A DNA stretch of 40,661 nucleotides from an uncultured Paracoccaceae bacterium (GCA_947503935.1 CANNFR010000016.1:1-40661), one strand, 5' to 3'. Numbered from the stretch's first letter, positions 1 to 7,301 are shown. The notes: a model not told the origin generated them from the letters alone. Made by a program: numbers and translations.

Positions 1-1
1 G

Positions 2-43
2 ATGAGAGATAATGATCCCTACAAACCGGAACAGAAACTATGA
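2..43 (+). CDS. possible 3' end of an upstream gene
   Basis: A reading frame open from the left edge ends at a TGA at 41-43 and codes for a short polar tail (NDPYKPEQKL). Its length alone proves nothing. It could be the C-terminus of a gene lying to the left, or chance. Confidence 0.25.
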   Translation: MRDNDPYKPEQKL

Positions 44-125
44 AATGAACTTGACCCAAACGCCCGATTAGAGAAGCTGACTTTCCGCCAATGTCCGCAT
101 AAGATGTTCCGTGGAAGGACATACT

Positions 126-740
126 ATGGACCTCGGCTTAATCCTCGCGCTTGTGAGCGCCACTACCATCCTCGTAGCAATTCCAGGGCCCAACGTCGCC
201 CTAATCGTTGCGAATACACTCGCCTACGGGTTTCGCTTTGGCGCGATGACGGTGCTTGGGACAACCATCGGGGTGGCGTTGCAGCTTGTGGTCGTGGTCT
301 TGGGCTTGGCGGCGCTTTTGGAGTTTGCCGCTTCGGCCTTCCTGTGGCTGAAATGGATCGGAGTTGCGTATTTGATCTATCTGGGTGTCAGCGCGTGGCG
401 CCAGGGCGTTGCAGACCTGGAAGAGTTTGAAGCAAGCAGAAAACCGCTAAATACTCTGTTTTGGCAGGGTCTCCTGCTTGCCACGATCAATCCCAAGACA
501 CTTATTTTCAACGCGGCTTTTCTACCCCAATTCGTAGCTTCCGGTTCTGGGTCTTCCGCTCTTCTCATGACCGCTGCGATCTACCTCGCGGTTATAATGC
601 TAGGTGATCTGGTATGGGCTGCATCGGCGGAATCGGCGCGGCCCATGCTTGCCAAGTTTGGACGTCTTCGTCACAGGCTTACAGGTGTTCTGTTCTTTGG
701 ATCAGGCATAGGGCTGGCTCTAGCGAGAGTTGATCGGTAG
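126..740 (+). CDS. LysE/RhtB-family amino-acid exporter
   Basis: An inner-membrane efflux permease of about 204 residues, the usual size of the LysE/RhtB family, which exports basic amino acids, threonine, homoserine or similar metabolites. The N-terminus runs straight into a hydrophobic helix carrying the family's PGPN motif near residue 20, and five to six hydrophobic segments follow, with a polar loop in the middle (about residues 95-115). I chose the ATG at 126, not the in-frame GTG at 111, because GGAAGGA (113-119) then sits at proper Shine-Dalgarno distance; the GTG overlaps it. It stands alone and is followed by a dispersed repeat copy. The family is secure; the exported substrate cannot be read from sequence. 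Confidence 0.88.
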   Translation: MDLGLILALVSATTILVAIPGPNVALIVANTLAYGFRFGAMTVLGTTIGVALQLVVVVLGLAALLEFAASAFLWLKWIGVAYLIYLGVSAWRQGVADLEEFEASRKPLNTLFWQGLLLATINPKTLIFNAAFLPQFVASGSGSSALLMTAAIYLAVIMLGDLVWAASAESARPMLAKFGRLRHRLTGVLFFGSGIGLALARVDR

Positions 741-758
741 CGGAAACCTCCGAACAGC

Positions 759-805
759 CGTCATTCGCTGCATCCTGACTAAAGGGCAAGTTGGGCTCGT
801 TGCGG
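759..805 (+). repeat. 47-bp imperfect intergenic repeat, copy 1
   Basis: This stretch matches 2418-2464 at 38 of 47 positions without a gap, in the same orientation. Each copy begins shortly after the stop codon of a transporter gene. No inverted repeats or coding frame of note; it looks like a dispersed intergenic repeat of unknown function. Confidence 0.6.
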
Positions 806-908
806 TCATCTGGCGGTTTCGGTCAATTTCAAAGGCCGCAAGACTCAGGCTAAGGTCCGCTATGCGGACAAACCTGCCATTTGATGAATGTCGGCTCGTC
901 ACCCTATC

Positions 909-1397
909 TCAGAGTTCGACCAACCGCTCTTCAACCGGTGACGACTGCACGATAGATGAGTTCGTCGCGCCGAAAGGCACGATCCGGTCGATCACGGCCT
1001 CCATCTCGGCCACGTCGCGCACATGTGCTCGCGCAACGAAGCAATCCTCACCGGACACACGATCACAAGCGACGATCTGCGGCGTCTCCTGGATCGCCTC
1101 GATCATGTTCTTCATCTCACCGGGCAGTGGACGCGCGCGAATAAGGATGGTCAGACCGTAGCCAAGGCGGGCCGGGTCGATGCGCGCGCCGTAGCCTGTG
1201 ATGATGCCCACATCCTCAAGACGCCGCACACGGTCCGCCACGCTTGGGGCGGACAGACCAACGCGGCGCGACAGCTCGGCACGGGGAACGCGGGCATCCG
1301 CACAAAGCTCGCGCAGAATCGCGGCGTCCATCCTGTCGAGGCCGGTTTTTTCGGATCGAAGGTTTTCCAATGATGTTTCCTTCTTTCTTGTATGCAT
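909..1397 (-). CDS. Lrp/AsnC-family transcriptional regulator
   Basis: A 162-residue regulator. After a polar leader, residues about 20-75 form the Lrp/AsnC winged helix-turn-helix (LDRMDAAILRELCADARV, then SRRVGLSAPSVADRVRRLE), and the C-terminal half fits the RAM/AsnC ligand-binding fold, which senses amino acids. The start at 1397 gives the full length; an internal Met at about residue 23 would remove only the leader. It is transcribed away from the EamA permease, with about 62 bp between the starts containing a perfect dyad. The likely role, by family habit, is amino-acid-responsive control of the divergent exporter and of itself. That is inference from layout. Confidence 0.92.
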   Translation of the reverse strand: MHTRKKETSLENLRSEKTGLDRMDAAILRELCADARVPRAELSRRVGLSAPSVADRVRRLEDVGIITGYGARIDPARLGYGLTILIRARPLPGEMKNMIEAIQETPQIVACDRVSGEDCFVARAHVRDVAEMEAVIDRIVPFGATNSSIVQSSPVEERLVEL

Positions 1398-1410
1398 CTC
1401 AGTAATTTGA

Positions 1411-1425
1411 ATAGATAGGATCTAT
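1411..1425. promoter_or_regulatory. candidate AsnC operator between divergent genes
   Basis: ATAGAT-AGG-ATCTAT is a perfect inverted repeat (6-bp arms, 3-bp spacer) in the AT-rich gap between the AsnC regulator and the EamA permease. Its length and AT content suit an Lrp/AsnC site. No binding data can be inferred beyond that. Confidence 0.5.
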
Positions 1426-1459
1426 ATCAAAATCTGTGTCCACCTTGCATTATAGGTAC

Positions 1460-2413
1460 ATGACAGATCAAGACCCCGCAAACTCCACCGCTGCCAACGC
1501 CTCCGGAGCCATGTCGCGCATGTCCGAGGCCGTCCCCCCTCATGCATGGTTCGGCGTCTCGGCCGTTTTCCACTATCTTGGCCCGGCTTTCGCGGTTCTG
1601 CTCTTTCCGGTCGTTGGTGTGCTTGGTGTTGCCTGGTTCCGGATCGCGTCAGCCGCAATGGTTTTCGTACCGATCACGAAACCTTGGCGCACTTTCAAGG
1701 ATTCGTCGCCCCGCGAGCGTCTGCTTCTTCTCGCGCTTGGAGGCTGCCTCGCCGTGATGAACAGTTCTTTCTACTTGGCCCTCGACCGGCTGCCGATCTC
1801 GCTGGTCGCTGCCATCGAGTTCGTCGGCACCATCGGGATTGCCCTGTGGGGCCTCCGCACGGGGCGCAACTATCTGGCCTTCGCCTTCGCCATCATCGGT
1901 GTAGCGCTCTTGATAGATGCGCCATCGCTCCTGGCTGCGGATGGACCTGCCCTCACGTCTGACCTTCTGGGCCTGTTCTGGGCCGTGCTGAACGGGTCTC
2001 TGTTTGTCCTCTATATCATCCTCGGCCACAAGATTTCCGAAGGGGGTGCTTCGGGCGGTGTGGAGCGCCTAGGTGCTGCCATGACAGCGGCCTTCATCTT
2101 CGTGATGCCGATCGGCTTCCTGCAAGCTCTCGACGCCTTCGGCGCGCCGCTTCTGGTTCTGGCGGGGATTGGCGTCGGTATCTGCTCCTCCGTCATCCCC
2201 TATGTCTGCGATCAGCTTGCCATGGCACGTCTGCCGCGCGCCAGCTTCGCGTTCCTGCTCGCTCTCCTTCCTGCGACCGCCACGATCATTGGCGTGATCG
2301 TCCTGCGCCAGATACCGAGCGCCGTGGACATCCTGGGCGTCGCCCTCGTCATGATCGGCGTGGCCGTCCACAAGCCCGCACCGATGCCGGTCCCTACGGC
2401 GAACGATGATTGA
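1460..2413 (+). CDS. EamA/RhtA-like DMT-superfamily permease
   Basis: A 317-residue inner-membrane protein with about ten hydrophobic helices in two EamA repeats, resembling the RhtA type that exports threonine/homoserine or other small metabolites. Typical features are the first-repeat segment NSSFYLALDRLPISLVAAIEF and the second-repeat segment near IPYVCDQLAMARLPRASFAFL. The hydrophilic first 30 residues are cytoplasmic; ATG 1460 is chosen over the GTG at 1436, and ATG 1511 is another possibility. It is divergent from an Lrp/AsnC gene, a classic arrangement for amino-acid exporters, and lies downstream of a LysE-type gene, so this corner of the window is devoted to metabolite export. The substrate is not predictable. 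Confidence 0.88.
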   Translation: MTDQDPANSTAANASGAMSRMSEAVPPHAWFGVSAVFHYLGPAFAVLLFPVVGVLGVAWFRIASAAMVFVPITKPWRTFKDSSPRERLLLLALGGCLAVMNSSFYLALDRLPISLVAAIEFVGTIGIALWGLRTGRNYLAFAFAIIGVALLIDAPSLLAADGPALTSDLLGLFWAVLNGSLFVLYIILGHKISEGGASGGVERLGAAMTAAFIFVMPIGFLQALDAFGAPLLVLAGIGVGICSSVIPYVCDQLAMARLPRASFAFLLALLPATATIIGVIVLRQIPSAVDILGVALVMIGVAVHKPAPMPVPTANDD

Positions 2414-2417
2414 AACC

Positions 2418-2464
2418 GGTCGTTCGCTGCACCCTGACGAATGAGCAAGGTGGGCTCTTTTCGG
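2418..2464 (+). repeat. 47-bp imperfect intergenic repeat, copy 2
   Basis: Second copy of the element at 759-805 (38 of 47 identical), starting five bases after the stop of the EamA permease. Divergence between copies argues that it is old rather than a recent duplication. Confidence 0.6.
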
Positions 2465-2678
2465 ACCCTCGCCGCGTCTTGCGCCAATGACGGCTGTACC
2501 ATCTAGTGATGATATTTCCCAGTTATCGTAACCGGGAGATCACTAAGGAGGCGATGCTCAGCTGGTAGCGATAATGGAGCCCCGTATCGTTACCACTGAG
2601 ATGGGCGCCTCATTGTGGGGCAGGGCGGTACCAATAGTTTTCTCCTTTTTTGGCATTTAGGAAGCATTTGGCAGATTG
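2465..2678. other. gene-free stretch left of the tRNA relics
   Basis: No convincing reading frame. A short run at 2556-2570 resembles a tRNA D-arm (GCTCAGCTGGTAGCG), but it cannot be joined to the tRNA-Arg fragment to give a cloverleaf. Otherwise I see nothing. Confidence 0.4.
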
Positions 2679-2723
2679 CTCCGAAGCCGAAGGTCACAGG
2701 TTCGAATCTTGTCGGGTGCGCCA
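2679..2723 (+). pseudogene. 3' half of tRNA-Arg(CCG), attachment-site relic
   Basis: Starts with the anticodon loop CTCCGAA (anticodon CCG at 2681-2683), continues through the variable loop and a fully pairable T-arm (ACAGG-TTCGAAT-CTTGT), and ends with acceptor strand CGGGTGC, discriminator G and encoded CCA at 2721-2723. The 5' half is missing: no GCACCCG lies upstream and the anticodon stem no longer pairs. Anticodon-loop-to-3'-end pieces are what tyrosine-integrase elements leave when they integrate in a tRNA gene. A matching relic is at 19696-19740. Confidence 0.75.
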
Positions 2724-2859
2724 TTTCTCTCAATAATTCAATATCTTAGAAATCCGCACTTCGGAGCTTTGCTGCTTACGTGGTGCTTACGCGCCGATTT
2801 TGTGTAGACAATCAGGCCATTATGACGTGCTGTAGCGATATCGCCAACTAAGTCGGTCG

Positions 2860-2895
2860 GTTGTGCGGTAAGTTCGAATCTCACGTGCCCCACCA
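2860..2895 (+). pseudogene. tRNA 3'-end-like relic (T-arm to CCA)
   Basis: A T-arm-like hairpin GTAAG-TTCGAAT-CTCAC (four of five pairs), followed by GTGCCCC, A and CCA at 2893-2895. No cloverleaf can be built upstream. The parent tRNA cannot be named. Confidence 0.45.
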
Positions 2896-2950
2896 CGTGA
2901 GAAATGGTTCGCTGCTGTGCCAGTGAGTGCTCCTTGATGCGAAATGACCG

Positions 2951-2980
2951 CCGACGGTTCGAATACGACCCGGCGGGCCA
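2951..2980 (+). pseudogene. degenerate T-arm/acceptor-like relic
   Basis: A third GGTTCGAAT T-loop in 260 bp, followed 13 bases later by a CCA (2978-2980). Only three of five T-stem pairs survive. It leads directly into the 51-bp repeat that recurs at the end of the serine recombinase gene. Confidence 0.35.
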
Positions 2981-3022
2981 CGCGTGATTAAGATGCGAAT
3001 TGTGTCATTGCTTTTGCACTAC
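2972..3022 (+). repeat. left copy of 51-bp island-end direct repeat
   Basis: GGCGGGCCACGCGTGAT (2972-2988) is identical to 19622-19638, and the similarity continues to 3022 (40 of 51 positions in all). The right copy is the last part of the serine recombinase gene, so the two copies bracket about 16.6 kb. This is a candidate left attachment site of the island. Confidence 0.6.
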
Positions 3023-3202
3023 TCTGGCGTAGCGTGCATACGCGCGACGTGACAGTGCGCAGTGGCGCGTTACGAGAATGCGGCTTCCCCTCCGGCGTGG
3101 CAGCTTTGTGTTCTGCCGGTGCCCGTCATCACGCTTGGCTGTTGGTCGCGCCTGCCGCGCCGTGAGCGCCCAACGCAGCAACGATCTGGTCGAGCCAGCG
3201 CG

Positions 3203-3835
3203 TCAGCTTTGCGTGGTGGTCCGTTCGTGCTGCCCGAAGGCTGCAACGAGTTTCGGCACGAGCGCATCGATGCTCTGTTCGGCGGATGCCATTCGCTCGG
3301 GGTCCGCTAAGATCCTGTCGGCAGCGACGAAGTCGACATCGGTGACGCCGATGAAGCCGAGGATGTGGCGGACATAGCCCGAGGCGAAATCGATCTCGGA
3401 GCCATAGGCCGTTCCGCCAGAGACGAAGAGAACCAACGCCCGCTTGCCCGTCAGCAAACCGATGGGCCCGTTTTCGGTGTAGCGGAAGGTTTCGCGGGCC
3501 CGGCAGACGAGGTCGATCCAAGCCTTGAAGCTTGCGGGCACGGTGAAATTGTAGATCGGCAGGGCGACGAGGAGCAAATCGGCCGCCCGCAACTCGCCGA
3601 TCAGGTCGTCCGAGAACTCCAGCGCCCGCCGATGCGCTGCGCTTCGATCATCGCCGGCGATACTACGCGCCTCGATCCAATCGGCATCGATGATCGGGGC
3701 ACCGTCTGCAAGGTCTCGCCGTTTCAACGAAATCTCTGTTCGCGCTTGGAGTGCGTCGACCGTCCGGTCCGCCAACGCGCGGCTGACGGATCCGGAGGTG
3801 CGACCACTAGAGTCAATTCTCAAGACACGGATCAT
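3203..3835 (-). CDS. FMN-dependent NADH-azoreductase-like flavodoxin-fold oxidoreductase
   Basis: A 210-residue cytoplasmic enzyme with the flavodoxin-like fold of the AzoR/NAD(P)H-quinone oxidoreductase family. It begins with the typical first strand and phosphate loop (RIDSSGRTSGSVSRALAD), has the flavin-side motif LPIYNFTVPASFKAWIDL at about residues 90-108, and the GGTAYG loop near 140. Family members reduce azo bonds or quinones by two electrons using NAD(P)H and FMN. It follows the SDR gene by 3 bp on the same strand, so the two are one transcript, probably under the divergent TetR: an arrangement typical of electrophile/quinone stress response. Length is normal. The real substrate is unknown. 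Confidence 0.85.
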   Translation of the reverse strand: MIRVLRIDSSGRTSGSVSRALADRTVDALQARTEISLKRRDLADGAPIIDADWIEARSIAGDDRSAAHRRALEFSDDLIGELRAADLLLVALPIYNFTVPASFKAWIDLVCRARETFRYTENGPIGLLTGKRALVLFVSGGTAYGSEIDFASGYVRHILGFIGVTDVDFVAADRILADPERMASAEQSIDALVPKLVAAFGQHERTTTQS

Positions 3836-3838
3836 GGA

Positions 3839-4582
3839 TCAAACCTCTGTCCAACCACCGTCGGCAACGAGTTCGTGTCCCAGAACGAATGAGGCGTCAT
3901 CGGAAGCCAGGAAGACGACGACGTTTGCGATCTCTTCGGGCTTGCCGAAGCGCTTCATGGGGATCTTGCCGCTGATATCCTGGGCAAAGCCATCGAGCGT
4001 CTCCTGCGGCAGCCCGAGTTTGCCATAGATCGGCGTTTCGATCGGACCGGGGCTGACGGCGTTCACGCGGATCCCGTGGTCGATCCATTCGGCGGCCATC
4101 ACGCGCACGAAAGACCGCACGGCCGCCTTGGACGCGGCGTAGGCGGCCGAGCCTGCCATCCCCATCTGGTTGTTGACGGATGTGTTCACGACGACCGCGC
4201 CGCCTTCGTTGATTAGCGGCAAGAGCTTCTGCGCGGTGAAGAAGAGCCCCTTCGCGTTGACGTCCATCATCGCGTCGTAGGTCGCCTCGTCGGTCTGATC
4301 GACGGGCGCAAGCTTCGTGGCTCCGGCATTGAGGAACAGGACGTCGATACGGCCGAAATCCTTTTCAACTGCCGCCCGCAGCTTGGCGATGCTCTCCATA
4401 TCACCGGATTCTAGATGGACCGTCGGGACCCCAGCCCTTTCGCCGGCTTCCGCAAGCCGCTCCTCGTTCTGGCCTGTTATCATGACGTCGGCGCCTGCTG
4501 CCTTGAAGGCCATGACCGAGGCCATTCCGATGCCGCTCGTGCCGCCTGTGATCAGGACTTTCTTTCCATTCAAATTGTGCAT
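3839..4582 (-). CDS. classical SDR-family NAD(P)-dependent oxidoreductase
   Basis: A 247-residue classical short-chain dehydrogenase. The cofactor motif TGGTSGIG is at residues 12-19, NAG near 85-87, the catalytic Ser about 135 (VNTSVN), Tyr148 and Lys152 in YAASK, and the PGPIETP segment after strand 6. The C-terminal LGHELVADGGWTEV is the family ending. All catalytic residues are present, so it should be active on some alcohol/ketone. It is the first gene of a two-gene operon with the azoreductase-like gene, divergent from a TetR regulator whose start lies about 70 bp away; two TACC/GGTA dyads sit in or next to that gap. The substrate cannot be inferred. Confidence 0.92.
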   Translation of the reverse strand: MHNLNGKKVLITGGTSGIGMASVMAFKAAGADVMITGQNEERLAEAGERAGVPTVHLESGDMESIAKLRAAVEKDFGRIDVLFLNAGATKLAPVDQTDEATYDAMMDVNAKGLFFTAQKLLPLINEGGAVVVNTSVNNQMGMAGSAAYAASKAAVRSFVRVMAAEWIDHGIRVNAVSPGPIETPIYGKLGLPQETLDGFAQDISGKIPMKRFGKPEEIANVVVFLASDDASFVLGHELVADGGWTEV

Positions 4583-4606
4583 GTTTGCTTCTCCTATTGA
4601 TATGTG

Positions 4607-4622
4607 TACCGTTCAGTAGGTA
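4607..4622. promoter_or_regulatory. candidate TetR operator 1
   Basis: TACC-GTTCAGTA-GGTA, an inverted repeat with 4-bp arms, lies about 25 bp upstream of the SDR start in the SDR-TetR gap. It shares its arms with the second site at 4655-4666, which is why I call both operators. Confidence 0.45.
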
Positions 4623-4651
4623 TATAGAGGTGAGTAGGCGACACAAGGATT

Positions 4652-5320
4652 ATGTACCGAATGGTAGAAAATAAATCGAAGCCCCGAAAGCGCGGGCGAC
4701 CGCGGAGCTTCGACACCGATGAGGCGCTTGACGCGGCCATCGGGGTGTTCTGGTGCGAAGGCTTCGATGGGGCGGACACGGCGTCGCTGGCTGCAGCGAT
4801 GGGTCTGACCAAGCCGAGCATCTACGCAGCGTTCGGGGACAAGCGGACACTCTTCAGCCATGCGGTGCGACGCTACACTGAGACGACCGGTGCCGAGGCG
4901 GTGCTGGCTTTCGACGCAGGCCGCGATGTCGCCAGCGCCGTCTCCGCTTTCTTCGAAACGCTGGTCGCGACCCAATCCGGCGAAAGAGGCGCTCGAGGCT
5001 GCCTGCTGGCTTGTGTCGCGGCACAATGCGCCGAGACGATGCCCGAGATCCAATCGGTGCTCAGCGAGAGTCTGAGGGCCGGGCAGGCGCATTTAGCTGA
5101 TCGCTTGGATCAGGCAGTTCGAGCCGGTGAGTTGCCAGACGACTATCCGGTCCAACGTCGTGCGCGTCTCATGATCGACCTGATGCAGGCCTCCGCAATC
5201 CGGGCGCGGTCCGGGGCCGGTAGGGACGAACTCCTTGGTCTCGCCCGTGAGAATGCCAATATGGTGCTGGGCCTATGGGAGCCGCCAGCCAAATCGGGGC
5301 CAACTGAGCTACAAACTTAG
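4652..5320 (+). CDS. TetR-family transcriptional regulator
   Basis: A 222-residue regulator with the TetR N-terminal helix-turn-helix: RGRPRSFDTDEALDAAIGVF, then LAAAMGLTKPSIYAAFGDKR, ending with LFSHAVRRY. The C-terminal domain resembles the group that sits beside SDR/oxidoreductase genes in proteobacteria and senses small electrophilic ligands; a CLLACVAAQCAET segment contributes clustered cysteines (about residues 112-119) that could be redox- or ligand-sensing, which is inference. Two starts are possible: ATG 4652, very close to AGGAT, and ATG 4661, better spaced. It is divergent from the SDR-azoreductase operon with paired dyads between, so it most likely represses both sides. Confidence 0.9.
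   Translation: MYRMVENKSKPRKRGRPRSFDTDEALDAAIGVFWCEGFDGADTASLAAAMGLTKPSIYAAFGDKRTLFSHAVRRYTETTGAEAVLAFDAGRDVASAVSAFFETLVATQSGERGARGCLLACVAAQCAETMPEIQSVLSESLRAGQAHLADRLDQAVRAGELPDDYPVQRRARLMIDLMQASAIRARSGAGRDELLGLARENANMVLGLWEPPAKSGPTELQT
4655..4666. promoter_or_regulatory. candidate TetR operator 2
   Basis: TACC-GAAT-GGTA, an inverted repeat with the same arms as 4607-4622 but a shorter spacer. It overlaps the two possible TetR start codons (4652, 4661), a position that would suit autorepression. Confidence 0.45.
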
Positions 5321-5321
5321 T

Positions 5322-5450
5322 TCAGAAGCAATAGGATAGTTGGTCGAGCGCCAGAGTCATAAGCGGCGTCGCGTAGCCGTCGAAGAGTGCGGCGAGAACA
5401 AAAGCAATACCTGTCGCAATCGCCATAGTGCGGAGGTCAACACGGGTCAT
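5322..5450 (-). CDS. 42-codon single-helix membrane protein coupled to the MFS gene
   Basis: A very short gene: MTRVDLRTMAIATGIAFVLA starts it, residues 8-30 form one hydrophobic helix with a central FDGY, and the end is LDQLSYCF. Its ATG overlaps the stop of the MFS gene as ATGA (5447-5450), the classic signature of translational coupling, and it ends cleanly before the convergent TetR gene. I do not recognise a family. Many small membrane proteins stabilise or tune a partner transporter; that role is inferred here from coupling alone. It is too short for most gene finders. Confidence 0.55.
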   Translation of the reverse strand: MTRVDLRTMAIATGIAFVLAALFDGYATPLMTLALDQLSYCF

Positions 5451-6700
5451 GCCGTTGCCACTTTTGTCCGCTCCGCCATCGAAGTCTCCCGGATCGGTGC
5501 ATTGACGGCGGCTGCGATGACGCTGAGCGCGATCGCGATCCACCAGACAAGGTCATAGGATCCGGTCCGGTCGTAGAAAAAGCCGCCGAGCCAGCCACCA
5601 AGGAACGAGCCAAGCTGGTGGGCGAAGAACACGATCCCGCCAAGCATAGCCATGTTCTTGACGCCAAATACGCTGGCAACGATGCCGTTGGTGAGCGGCA
5701 CTGTGCTTAGCCAGAAGAGCCCCATCGTGATGCCGAACGCATAGGCGGACCAGGCCGTGATTGGCAGAAGCACGAAGACAGCAATGGCAACCGCGCGGCC
5801 CAGATAAACCCAGACCAGGAGCATCGGTTTGCTGCGACGCCCGCCCCAGAGCCCAGCGTAGTAGGTCCCGGCGATGTTCACGAGCCCGATCAAGGCGAGA
5901 ACGATCGTGGCCACGCCCGCCCCGAGACCTTCGTCGGCGAGAAAAGCGGGCAGATGCGTCGCGATAAAGACCACTTGGAACCCGCAAACGAAGAAACCGA
6001 GCGACAGGAGCCAGAAATCTCGACTGCCAAAGGCTTCGGCGATGGCCTCTCGGGGTGTCTTCTCTGCCATCGCCGCTGCGGACTGCGTAGCCGAGCCCTC
6101 CGTGCGCTCAGACAGCGCAAAACTGAGTGGCAGAACGAGTGCAGCAAAGGCGGAGAAGACGAGCAATGCCCCGCCCCAGCCAACGCCGCCAATGAGTTGC
6201 AGCGCGATGGGCAGCATCGCGAACTGCCCGAAAGATCCGACGGACATAGAGATGCCCATTGCGAGGCTTCGCTTCTCGGCCGGAACCGCGCGGCTGATCG
6301 CCCCGAAGACGATCGGGAAGGTTGTGCCGGACAGCCCCAGACCGATCAGAACGCCGGCGCTGAATGCGAAAAGCGTTCCCTCCTGGGGGATGGCCATCAG
6401 GGCAAGACCGGCGGCGTAGAGCACCGCGCCGCCTGCGATGACCCGGCCGGCACCGTAGCGATCAGAGAGCATACCAGAGAAAGGCTGCGCGGCACCCCAG
6501 ACCAAGTTCTGGAGGGCGATCGCGAAGGCGAAGGTCTCGCGGCCCCAACCGGCATCCATGCTGATGGGCTGGAGGAAGAGACCGAAGCTGTGCCGTACTC
6601 CGAGCGAGATCGCGAGGATTAGTGAACCAGCGATCAGCATCAGTCTGGCCGTGGCCCAGCTGTCGAGAGCGTCGGTTTGTGGTGCAGGAGTCGTGGTCAT
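5447..6700 (-). CDS. MFS transporter (major facilitator superfamily)
   Basis: A 417-residue inner-membrane transporter with twelve hydrophobic helices, the standard MFS length. The loop 2-3 signature appears as GMLSDRYGAGRVIAGG (about residue 77-92), and its counterpart between helices 8 and 9 as GLWGGRRSKP. Overall layout resembles the OFA/monocarboxylate-like and aromatic-compound efflux MFS groups, but I cannot fix the substrate. ATG 6700 is chosen because GAGG lies 8 bp upstream; an in-frame TTG at 6712 would bury that site. It is the second gene of a MarR-MFS-small-protein operon, 36 bp after the MarR stop, so probably derepressed by a MarR ligand, which the pump may expel. Confidence 0.88.
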   Translation of the reverse strand: MTTTPAPQTDALDSWATARLMLIAGSLILAISLGVRHSFGLFLQPISMDAGWGRETFAFAIALQNLVWGAAQPFSGMLSDRYGAGRVIAGGAVLYAAGLALMAIPQEGTLFAFSAGVLIGLGLSGTTFPIVFGAISRAVPAEKRSLAMGISMSVGSFGQFAMLPIALQLIGGVGWGGALLVFSAFAALVLPLSFALSERTEGSATQSAAAMAEKTPREAIAEAFGSRDFWLLSLGFFVCGFQVVFIATHLPAFLADEGLGAGVATIVLALIGLVNIAGTYYAGLWGGRRSKPMLLVWVYLGRAVAIAVFVLLPITAWSAYAFGITMGLFWLSTVPLTNGIVASVFGVKNMAMLGGIVFFAHQLGSFLGGWLGGFFYDRTGSYDLVWWIAIALSVIAAAVNAPIRETSMAERTKVATA

Positions 6701-6736
6701 GGGGAACCTCAAGTGTGCTTGGGAGGCGAAAACGCG

Positions 6737-7168
6737 TCAGCGCGCCGCGGGGTTGGCGGTCCCCTCGAAGACCTGGAGAAGATCGAATAGCTCGTCGCGG
6801 CCCCCAGCGCCGAGCCGTCGCTCCCACGTATCTTGCACCCCGGCCCAGAGTTCTGCTGCGTCGAGGAGGCGCTCTTTGCCTGTGGCGCTCAAGGTTACAC
6901 AGCGCGTGCGTCGATCCTGCCCCGGCGCCTGTGTGATTAGGCCCGCGCGCTCGAGGACCTTCATGTTGCGGCCAAGGGTGCTGGGGTCGAGCTGCGTGGT
7001 GTGTGCGAGATCGTTGATTGTCGGTGTATCGAGCCGCTCGATCGCCCGCAGCATTGAGTATTGCGCCACGCTTAGCCCAACAGCTTCGAGTGCGTCATCG
7101 TAGAGGCGGCTCGCCTGCCGGGCAGCGCGGCGCAAGCGGGTGGAGATACAGATCGGTAACTGTTCCAT
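6737..7168 (-). CDS. MarR-family transcriptional regulator
   Basis: A 143-residue winged-helix repressor with the MarR layout: an N-terminal dimerisation helix (ICISTRLRRAARQASRLYDDA), the HTH around residues 50-75 (TINDLAHTTQLDPSTLGRNMKVLERAGLI, split here only by description), the wing DRRTRCVTLSATGK, and a C-terminal helix. MarR proteins bind palindromes as dimers and let go when phenolic or other small ligands bind. A perfect 22-bp palindrome lies 2 bp upstream of the start codon. It is the first gene of the operon with the MFS pump, so autoregulation plus pump control is the natural reading. Confidence 0.92.
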   Translation of the reverse strand: MEQLPICISTRLRRAARQASRLYDDALEAVGLSVAQYSMLRAIERLDTPTINDLAHTTQLDPSTLGRNMKVLERAGLITQAPGQDRRTRCVTLSATGKERLLDAAELWAGVQDTWERRLGAGGRDELFDLLQVFEGTANPAAR

Positions 7169-7170
7169 AT

Positions 7171-7192
7171 GTTATCGGTATATACCGATAAC
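7171..7192. promoter_or_regulatory. perfect 22-bp palindrome, MarR operator candidate
   Basis: GTTATCGGTATATACCGATAAC is a perfect palindrome, 2 bp from the MarR start codon, so a bound dimer would also cover the ribosome-binding region or promoter. An ATCGGTAAC half-like copy sits at 7152-7160 inside the gene. Confidence 0.75.
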
Positions 7193-7301
7193 TGAGAAGT
7201 CAAGGTATGGAGTTCGATCCGAATGCTTGTCGGCACGAGAGCCTCGACGAGCCTTCTACTCCCGCGAGCAATCTCCTTTGTTGCCAAATGCCGGGTCTCG
7301 T

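Noticed and set aside
730-1161. Long plus-strand frame over the AsnC gene
   Set aside because: Shadow of the AsnC coding sequence on the other strand; no domain and no ribosome-binding site.
2549-2723. A complete but interrupted tRNA gene (D-arm-like GCTCAGCTGGTAGCG plus tRNA-Arg 3' half)
   Set aside because: More than 100 bases separate the D-arm-like run from the anticodon loop, no matching 5' acceptor strand exists, and the anticodon stem does not pair.
3129-3202. Alternative C-terminus of the azoreductase-like gene in another frame (KLTRWLDQIVAALG)
   Set aside because: The main frame ends at normal family length; the alternative would need a frameshift for which there is no evidence.
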